From positions 1 to 5,932 of the forward strand of contig CAMPIP010000147.1 of the NCBI GenBank assembly GCA_946886425.1: a stretch of 5,932 nucleotides of DNA. Direction: 5' to 3'. The notes beneath the pieces are model-generated. The model saw only the letters and a list, made by a program, of their open reading frames with translations, was not told the DNA's origin and ran no database searches. This document shows, piece after piece, positions 4,983 to 5,932 of this stretch. The position numbers were made by a program, and so were the translations under genes. Each line of letters starts with the position of its first letter. Position 1 is the stretch's first letter. Origin of the DNA: an uncultured Actinomycetes bacterium. GTDB lineage: Bacteria; Actinomycetota; Thermoleophilia; Solirubrobacterales; 70-9.

Positions 4983-5637
4983 GGGGCGCGTGTTTGCCGA
5001 AATCGAATTCGACCAGCGCGGGCTGGCCCCGTGCGTCGTCCAGGACTTCGCCACCGGCGAGGTCCTGATGCTCGCCTACGTCAGCGCCCAGTCGCTGGAA
5101 ATGACCCTGGAGACGGGGGACCTGCACTTCCACAGCCGCTCGCGCGACGAACTGTGGAGGAAAGGCGAAACGTCCGGGGCCTTCATGCACCTGCGCCAGC
5201 TCCGCTACGACTGCGACGGCGACTCCCTGGTCGCGCTCGTCGACCCGGCCGGGCCCGCCTGCCACACCGGCCAACGCAGCTGCTTCTACCGTGAGGTGCT
5301 GGGCTCGGCCTCGAACCGCAAGGACGCGCCGCCCGCGCCGGGCGAGCCCTTCCCGGTCACGCACGAAGCGCTCGCGGCGCTGGAGCGGACCCTGCGCAGC
5401 CGCGCCGTCGAACGGCCGGAGGGCAGCTACACGGTGAAGCTGCTCGACGACCGCGAGCTGATCGAAGCGAAGATCGAGGAGGAGGCCGAGGAGGTCGTCC
5501 GCGCCGGCCGCGAAGAGACCAACGAACGGGTCGCCGAAGAGGCCGCCGACCTGCTGTACCACCTCAGCGTGCTGCTCGTCTACCGCGGCGTCTCGCAGGC
5601 GTCGGTGATGGAAGTGCTGAATGCACGTAGCGGCTGA
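4981..5637 (+). CDS. hisIE: Bifunctional phosphoribosyl-AMP cyclohydrolase / phosphoribosyl-ATP pyrophosphatase
   Basis: This enzyme carries out steps 2 and 3 of histidine synthesis: hydrolysis of phosphoribosyl-ATP to phosphoribosyl-AMP, then opening of the adenine ring. The HisI domain (about 1-115) has SRSRDELWRKGETSG (52-66), the Mg2+-binding DCDGD (D77, D79, D81), and zinc cysteines C78, C94 and C101 in the 'GPACHTGQRSC' stretch. The HisE domain (about 125-212) has SYTVKLL (Y150), KIEEEAEEVV (164-173) and EAADLLYHLSVLL (from 187), the MazG-like metal-binding acidic helices. At 218 residues the fusion is of normal size. ATG 4981 is given as the start, but GTG 4990 is equally consistent with the protein and better placed for a -10 at 4977-4982. 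No Shine-Dalgarno is seen for either. It follows era by 18 bases and its end overlaps the trpE start by 17 bases. Confidence 0.95.
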   Translation: MGRVFAEIEFDQRGLAPCVVQDFATGEVLMLAYVSAQSLEMTLETGDLHFHSRSRDELWRKGETSGAFMHLRQLRYDCDGDSLVALVDPAGPACHTGQRSCFYREVLGSASNRKDAPPAPGEPFPVTHEALAALERTLRSRAVERPEGSYTVKLLDDRELIEAKIEEEAEEVVRAGREETNERVAEEAADLLYHLSVLLVYRGVSQASVMEVLNARSG

Positions 5638-5932
5638 CTCGGGCCTGACCCTCGAGCCGAGCCTGGAGCGGGCGCGGGAGCTGGCCCGCGAGGGCAACGT
5701 GGTGCCGATCCGAGCCCGGCTCGTCGACGACTGCGAGACCCCGGTCTCGGCCTTCCTGAAGCTGCGCGCCGGCGAGCCCGAGGGAGCGCCCTGCTTCCTG
5801 CTCGAGTCCGCCGAGCAGGGCCAGGTCGGCCGCTACTCGTTCGTGGGTCTGCGGCCGCGGGCGCTGCTGCGCTGGAGCGACGGGGTGCTCTCCGAGTGGG
5901 GCGGGGACGACCCGATCGGGGCGGCGCCGCGC
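5621..5932 (+). CDS. trpE: Anthranilate synthase component I, N-terminal part (partial)
   Basis: An open frame starts at ATG 5621 and runs off the right edge, giving 104 residues. It contains the N-terminal signature of TrpE: NVVPIRARLVDDCETPVSAFLKL (26-48), then LLES (60-63) and GRYSFVG (70-76). The LLES element and the serine of RYSF form part of the tryptophan feedback-inhibition site in known TrpE proteins, and both are intact. TrpE makes anthranilate from chorismate, with the amido group delivered by TrpG, as the first step of tryptophan synthesis. The catalytic chorismate-binding domain is beyond the window, so a PabB-type paralogue cannot be fully excluded, although the N-terminal motifs favour TrpE. 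The start overlaps the end of hisIE by 17 bases in another frame, with a weak purine-rich GGAAG at 5610-5614. No leader peptide or attenuator fits in this space. Confidence 0.88.
   Translation, partial: MHVAADSGLTLEPSLERARELAREGNVVPIRARLVDDCETPVSAFLKLRAGEPEGAPCFLLESAEQGQVGRYSFVGLRPRALLRWSDGVLSEWGGDDPIGAAPR

Noticed and set aside
4000..5697. 565-codon open frame on the - strand, across era and hisIE
   Set aside because: Same reason: antisense of well-identified genes, no domain signature, composition typical of GC-rich shadows. The - strand frame at 2370-3686 is rejected on the same grounds.
1..5932. CRISPR arrays, tRNA or rRNA genes, insertion sequences, attachment sites
   Set aside because: No spaced direct repeats, transposase frames, terminal inverted repeats or tRNA-like folds were recognised by eye in this window.

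Overview
This window reads as a stretch of chromosome from a high-GC bacterium, most likely an actinomycete-type organism (Actinomycetota, possibly the Thermoleophilia/Rubrobacteria side). That placement is an inference. It rests on the very GC-rich third codon positions, the frequent GTG and TTG starts, the near absence of Shine-Dalgarno sequences, -10-like hexamers placed for leaderless mRNAs, and a fused hisIE next to trpE. All genes lie on the + strand and are tightly packed. The longest gene-free stretch is about 117 bases.

Layout. Positions 1-153 hold the C-terminal end of a probable ribosomal protein L11 methyltransferase (prmA). Next come a four-helix membrane protein of the DUF2269 type (172-666) and glutamate racemase murI (698-1528), which supplies D-glutamate for peptidoglycan. 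After a short intergenic region with its own promoter there is a complete vapBC-type toxin-antitoxin module: a ribbon-helix-helix antitoxin (1646-1879) directly abutting a PIN-domain toxin (1880-2284). A conserved RNA and ribosome maturation cluster follows: yqeY (2289-2720), phoH (2724-3707), ybeY (3704-4069) and era (4066-4962). Spacings there are +3, -4 and -4 bases, which indicates one translationally coupled operon. The window closes with amino-acid biosynthesis genes: bifunctional hisIE (4981-5637) and the start of trpE (5621 to the window end).

How the genes work together. PhoH, YbeY and Era form a well-known functional set: YbeY is the RNase acting in 16S rRNA 3'-end maturation, Era is the GTPase that binds that 3' end, and PhoH is a partner ATPase. 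PrmA also acts on the translation apparatus. HisIE and TrpE belong to separate pathways (histidine and tryptophan), but both pathways draw on phosphoribosyl pyrophosphate. The vapBC pair is the only accessory element and looks intact.

I found no convincing undescribed multi-gene system. The most interesting signal is regulatory: several start codons sit 6-8 bases after a TANNNT hexamer and lack an obvious Shine-Dalgarno, so these transcripts may be leaderless.
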